Below, one piece after another: positions 5,834 through 8,872 of a stretch of DNA of 8,872 bases. The position numbers and the translations under genes were made by a program. Numbering within the stretch: position 1 is the stretch's first letter; every line of letters starts with the position of its first letter. The DNA comes from Chloroflexota bacterium (GTDB lineage: Bacteria; Chloroflexota; Dehalococcoidia; DSTF01; JACRBR01), in contig JACRBR010000070.1 in the NCBI GenBank assembly GCA_016213125.1, positions 1 to 8,872 on the forward strand. Direction: 5' to 3'. Below the pieces are notes generated by a model. The model saw only the letters and a program-made list of their open reading frames with translations, searched no databases and was not told the DNA's origin.

Positions 5834-5863
5834 AGTCTAGGCAGGCATTGCTTCGACTGTCAA
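5834..5863 (-). promoter_or_regulatory. Strong sigma70-type promoter of the DUF151 gene
   Basis: On the minus strand there is an exact TTGACA -35 box (5863-5858), an 18-bp spacer and TAGACT (5839-5834) as -10. Transcription would start near 5827, just before the ribosome binding site, giving a leader of about 20 bases. This is the best promoter match in the window. Confidence 0.6.
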
Positions 5864-5877
5864 CGAATCCGGATTCG
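5864..5877. promoter_or_regulatory. 14-bp perfect palindrome beside the DUF151 -35 box
   Basis: CGAATCCGGATTCG is perfectly self-complementary and abuts the TTGACA box (5858-5863) on its upstream side. The position fits a dimeric regulator binding at or just above the -35. It could also fold as a 5-bp hairpin at the end of the MFS transcript, but it has no U tail. The regulator is unknown. Confidence 0.45.
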
Positions 5878-5898
5878 CGCCCGTTTGCGTCAAGTTCC

Positions 5899-7272
5899 TT
5901 ATGGAAGACCGGACAGCGGCGGCGCGGGACGTTCACCGACTGACCACTTCGTCTCCAGGTACACGCTCACGCCCGCGATGGTCCCGAGGGCCAGGGCGAT
6001 CATGAACAGCACCGGTGTCACACCAAAGATATCGGCCACGGATCCCGCCACGACCAGCGGGAGAATGCCCACAGCGTTGGCCAGCACCACCTGCGCGGCG
6101 AACACACGGCCACGCATCTCGGCAGGCGCGCGTTCGTGGAGGACCGTCTGGGCCGGCGCGTTGACCATCGCGTAGGCGAAGCCCACGGGCCCAGCGAAGG
6201 CCATGGTCAGCAAAACCAGGATGGAGAGACCGCCGGCGCGCCCGTCGTCGGAGAAGGGATTGAGGTTCTCGGTCGTCTTCAGCCACGACGCGAACGGCTC
6301 GATGAGGCCCAGCGCGATGACGCAGAGGCTCAGGCCGACGAGCCCGGCGATGACGGTGCGGTTCTTGCCGAGACGCGCGGCGATGTACGGCAGCGCGCGA
6401 AGGCCGAGGATCGCTCCTACTCCGACGGGAGCAAAGATGGTGACCGCCTTGTCGGGTGAGATCTCGAGGACGGCCTGCATGTAGCGGGGCACGAGGACGG
6501 CGAAGAGCAGCACCAGCGAACTCCCGGTCGCGTAGTGAATCAGCGCCAGCGAGGACACGGGATCCTTGCCGATCGTTCGCAATGTGCCCATGTAGTCGCC
6601 GGCGGCGTTGCGCAGCTCGCGGAAGGTGGGCCAGCTGCGATCGGGCGCGGCATCATCGTCGGCGATGGGCGGCATGAGGTACGCGCAGACGACGGAGATC
6701 GCGAACATGATGGCGGCGACCACGAAGATCCACATCGCGCCGATGGTCGGCAGCAGGATCGGCGCGAGGAAGATCATGCCGATGAGCTGGGAGCCCGTGA
6801 CGGCCATGCTGAACACACTGTTGGCCGACATGAGCTGATCCTTCGGCACGACGGACGGCACGGTGACGGCATCGGTGGTGCCGAAAAGCTGGCTGGAGGT
6901 GGCGAAGAAGATGCTGATGGCGATGAGGCCCACGAAGTGATCGCGCGAGAGCAGGAAGCACACGGCCAGGAGCATGCGGGCGACGTTCGTGTAGATGAGG
7001 AGGAGGCGCTTGCTCCACATATCGACGAGGACGCCGGAAAAGACGCCGAAGACGACCGAAGGGATCACGAACGAGAGCACCAGTACCGAGGTAAAGGTCG
7101 AACCATCGGTGAGGTCGGTCACCAGCACGAGCAACGTAAAGAGGATGGCGTTCTGCGCCGACTGGGAGATGAGCTGGGCCAGCCAGAGCAGCAGGAAGCT
7201 CCGGTTCATCAGCACCGGCCGAAGTTTCGGGGCGGGCGGCGTGCGGATGAGCTGGAGGCGCGGGGTGGCCAT
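5899..7272 (-). CDS. MFS transporter A
   Basis: This is a 457-residue integral membrane protein of the major facilitator superfamily, of the MFS_3/EntS-like type by general resemblance. About 12 hydrophobic helices are visible, starting near residue 26. A motif-A variant, SGVLVDMWSKR (79-89), links helices 2 and 3. The motif HERAPAEMRGRVFAAQ (379-394), typical of this branch, lies in the second half. A soluble central loop is at about 201-236, and a hydrophilic insertion with LNPF (337-340) is at about 330-348. The substrate is unknown; drug, lipid or siderophore export are all possible. The ATG overlaps the stop of MFS B by one base (TGATG), with GAGGT as ribosome binding site, so translation is likely coupled. 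It is paralogous to MFS B. No terminator is seen between its stop and the DUF151 gene 92 bases on. Confidence 0.9.
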   Translation of the reverse strand: MATPRLQLIRTPPAPKLRPVLMNRSFLLLWLAQLISQSAQNAILFTLLVLVTDLTDGSTFTSVLVLSFVIPSVVFGVFSGVLVDMWSKRLLLIYTNVARMLLAVCFLLSRDHFVGLIAISIFFATSSQLFGTTDAVTVPSVVPKDQLMSANSVFSMAVTGSQLIGMIFLAPILLPTIGAMWIFVVAAIMFAISVVCAYLMPPIADDDAAPDRSWPTFRELRNAAGDYMGTLRTIGKDPVSSLALIHYATGSSLVLLFAVLVPRYMQAVLEISPDKAVTIFAPVGVGAILGLRALPYIAARLGKNRTVIAGLVGLSLCVIALGLIEPFASWLKTTENLNPFSDDGRAGGLSILVLLTMAFAGPVGFAYAMVNAPAQTVLHERAPAEMRGRVFAAQVVLANAVGILPLVVAGSVADIFGVTPVLFMIALALGTIAGVSVYLETKWSVGERPAPPLSGLP

Positions 7273-8639
7273 CAGCGGTACCTCACAGGCTGGGGCATCG
7301 CCAGGTTTCTCGCTGCGTAGTAGAGGGCGAGCAGGCCGCAGCCGACCGCCACGAAGAAGAACACCGGCTGGACACCGATGACGTCGGCGAGGAGGCCCGT
7401 CAGGAGGATGGGAGGGATGGAGGCCAGGTTCGTCAGCACGCTCTGCGCAGCCAGCACGCGTCCCTGCATCTCCCTCGGTATGCGCTCATTCACGATGGTG
7501 CGGGCGACGATGTTCACGAAGGTGAACGAGAACGCCAGCACCGGCCCGAGCATTGACGAGATGATAATACGCGCCGAGGTTTCACCGAATGGGCCCGGGT
7601 CGAAGATCCCAAACGGATTCAGCGACTGCAGTCCGTCCCCAAGGGGTCCGACGAAGCCCAGCAGCGCCACGCAGGCCACCATCGCCGCGAACGAGCCGCC
7701 GACCGTCCACCACGCCGAGACGCGGCTCGACAGGTTCCCGACGATCCGCATCGCCAGCCAGATGCCGATGGCGGCGGGAGCGGCGACGAAGATCACGTTC
7801 TCGGCGCTCACACCAAGCACGTTCCCCGCGTAGCGCGGCATCAGCGTCGCGACGACGAGGCCTGTGGTGTTCGCAAGCACCAGGATCACCACGCTGATGT
7901 AGGCCATCGAGTCCTGGGTCAGGCGGTGCCAGGCCTCGGCGAAGCGCTCGCGCGTCTCGTCGATGGAGACGTGCATGCTGGAGACGGCGCCGCCGAGGCC
8001 ATCGATGGTCACAAAGATAAGGGCCGCGCCCGCGAACATCGCGGCGCACAGAATGGCGAGCGGTGGGGCGCCGACGGTCTTCAAGAATATGGCGGGGAGC
8101 AGCACAAGTCCGAGGATCTGCGCGATGAGGGAGCCCAGGTTGTTCACGGAGTTGGCCGCCACGTACTGGTCCGGCTCGACGACAGCGGGAAGCGCGGCGC
8201 CCTCCGCCGGACCGGAGAACTGCGAGCCGACGGCGAACAACACGGCGATGAGGTAGATGACGGCGACGTTGTCGGTCGATAGTGCCAGCAGCACGCACAA
8301 CCCCGCACGCACGGCGTTGGTGCCGGCCAGCACGATGCCTTTCGGCAAACGGTCGACGAGCACGCCGGAGACGGTGCCAAGGAGCGCCGTCGGGGCGATG
8401 TAGGCGACGACGAAGAGGCTGCTGAAGAAGCTCTTGCCGGTGGCGTTCACCACCAGGATGAGCATCGTGTAGACGACGGCGTTCACCGGGATTCCGGAGA
8501 TCACGCGGGCGAGCCAGAGGCGGCGATATGCGTCGTTGTCGAAGAGCGAACGCTCGCCAACGAGCGCGGAGAGCCGCATCATGGCGGAACGGCCGTACTC
8601 GCCGGCGCGCGCGGCCTGGGCTGCGCCGGTACGCGTCAT
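7272..8639 (-). CDS. MFS transporter B
   Basis: This 455-residue major facilitator protein is paralogous to MFS A. It has a hydrophilic N-terminal stretch of about 35 residues and then about 12 hydrophobic helices. Motif-A variant SGVLVDRLPKG is at 91-101, the helix 4-5 region has VGSQFSGPAEGAALPAVV, a soluble central loop lies at about 214-244, a loop contains LNPF (340-343), and NERIPREMQGRVLAAQ is at 384-399. These parts align with MFS A in the same order. Start ATG 8639 is chosen because GGAG (8648-8651) is eight bases upstream and the A of the ATG is also the last base of the DUF951 stop (TGATG). A frame opening further upstream, to 8819, would fully overlap DUF951 and is Arg/Pro-rich shadow sequence. 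ATG codons at residues 20-21 are a possible alternative. The substrate is unknown. Confidence 0.9.
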   Translation of the reverse strand: MTRTGAAQAARAGEYGRSAMMRLSALVGERSLFDNDAYRRLWLARVISGIPVNAVVYTMLILVVNATGKSFFSSLFVVAYIAPTALLGTVSGVLVDRLPKGIVLAGTNAVRAGLCVLLALSTDNVAVIYLIAVLFAVGSQFSGPAEGAALPAVVEPDQYVAANSVNNLGSLIAQILGLVLLPAIFLKTVGAPPLAILCAAMFAGAALIFVTIDGLGGAVSSMHVSIDETRERFAEAWHRLTQDSMAYISVVILVLANTTGLVVATLMPRYAGNVLGVSAENVIFVAAPAAIGIWLAMRIVGNLSSRVSAWWTVGGSFAAMVACVALLGFVGPLGDGLQSLNPFGIFDPGPFGETSARIIISSMLGPVLAFSFTFVNIVARTIVNERIPREMQGRVLAAQSVLTNLASIPPILLTGLLADVIGVQPVFFFVAVGCGLLALYYAARNLAMPQPVRYR

Positions 8640-8872
8640 CAGTCGCGCTCCATGATGACGCGGAGCTGCTCCGGGTCGGGCTCGGGGCCGCGGGCGACGA
8701 AGGTCTTCAACCGCTTCTCCAGCGTCCGGCGCTCGAGCAGGACGCGGTGGCCGCAGGTGCCGCACTTCAGGCCGATGTCCGCGCCGACGCGCACGACCTC
8801 CCACTCGTAGCCGCCGCACGGATGCGGCTTGCGGAGGCGGACGATGTCCGCCATGCGAAAGTCGACGATCTC
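8639..8872 (-). CDS. DUF951 family small zinc-ribbon-like protein, probably 5'-partial at the window edge
   Basis: The protein matches DUF951: IVRLRKPHPCGGYEWEVVRVGADIGLKCGTCGHRVLLERR. Counting from the ATG at 8854, C13, C31 and C34 are placed to bind a metal, most likely zinc. The function is unknown; the family is a small cytoplasmic protein often linked to translation-related or mechanosensitive-channel genes in other phyla. The first ATG in the window is at 8854 and would give 71 residues. It has no ribosome binding site, and the frame stays open through EIVDFR to the right edge. Relatives carry 7-10 residues before the IV(R/E) strand, so the true start probably lies outside the window. 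Its stop overlaps the MFS B start by one base (TGATG), making it the first visible gene of a three-gene coupled cluster. Confidence 0.88.
   Translation of the reverse strand, partial: EIVDFRMADIVRLRKPHPCGGYEWEVVRVGADIGLKCGTCGHRVLLERRTLEKRLKTFVARGPEPDPEQLRVIMERD

Noticed and set aside
5162..6175. 337-codon open frame on the plus strand
   Set aside because: It crosses the REP-like hairpins and runs antisense to the DUF151 and MFS A genes; its composition shows no domain.
6535..7320. 261-codon plus-strand frame very rich in His, Asp, Glu, Arg and Gly
   Set aside because: This is the hydrophilic mirror image expected opposite a membrane protein gene (MFS A), not a metal-binding protein.
7582..8298. 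238-codon minus-strand frame, and the MFS B frame extended upstream to 8819
   Set aside because: The first is an Arg-rich out-of-frame shadow of MFS B. The extension fully overlaps DUF951 and lacks a ribosome binding site, while ATG 8639 has one and forms a TGATG junction.

Overview
This is an 8.9-kb chromosomal window, GC-rich throughout, with dense ordinary gene packing. It is most likely from a Chloroflexota bacterium, perhaps a Dehalococcoidia-like lineage. The evidence for that is the TPTNTP-type Thr/Pro stalk on a secreted protein, the form of the DUF151 and DUF951 proteins, and the style of the hot-dog protein beside glyA. This placement rests on recall of family sequences, not on a search. 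There are no tRNA or rRNA genes, no insertion sequences, no phage genes and no CRISPR array.

Layout, left to right. (1) Nucleotides 1-633 (+) hold the C-terminal part of a secreted or surface protein: a long Thr/Pro-rich stalk ending in a dockerin-like module with one intact calcium loop. A strong hairpin terminator (657-686) follows. (2) Nucleotides 634-955 are a gene-free leader with a possible promoter (698-726) and a second U-tailed hairpin (839-864). (3) glyA (956-2230, +) encodes serine hydroxymethyltransferase. A double hot-dog (MaoC-like) protein of unknown function follows (2285-3166, +), then pepA leucyl aminopeptidase (3288-4793, +) with its own good promoter, then a small DUF2283 protein (4859-5092, +). 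(4) Nucleotides 5093-5272 lie between convergent genes and carry three REP-like hairpins of one structural class. (5) The rest is on the minus strand. A DUF151 bifunctional nuclease (5273-5806) is driven by a near-consensus promoter with a 14-bp perfect palindrome beside its -35 box. Upstream of it lies a tightly coupled cluster, DUF951 (8639-8872) then MFS transporter B (7272-8639) then MFS transporter A (5899-7272), whose genes overlap by one base as TGATG at both junctions.

Most of the window is housekeeping: one-carbon metabolism, peptide turnover, nuclease and efflux. I see no strong case for a new defence or mobile system. The items most worth a second look are the REP-like hairpin trio with compensatory stem changes, the palindrome and promoter of the DUF151 gene, the possible glyA leader control region with a potential leaderless 16-codon ORF, the coupled MFS paralog pair, and the stalk protein that keeps a single EF-hand loop.
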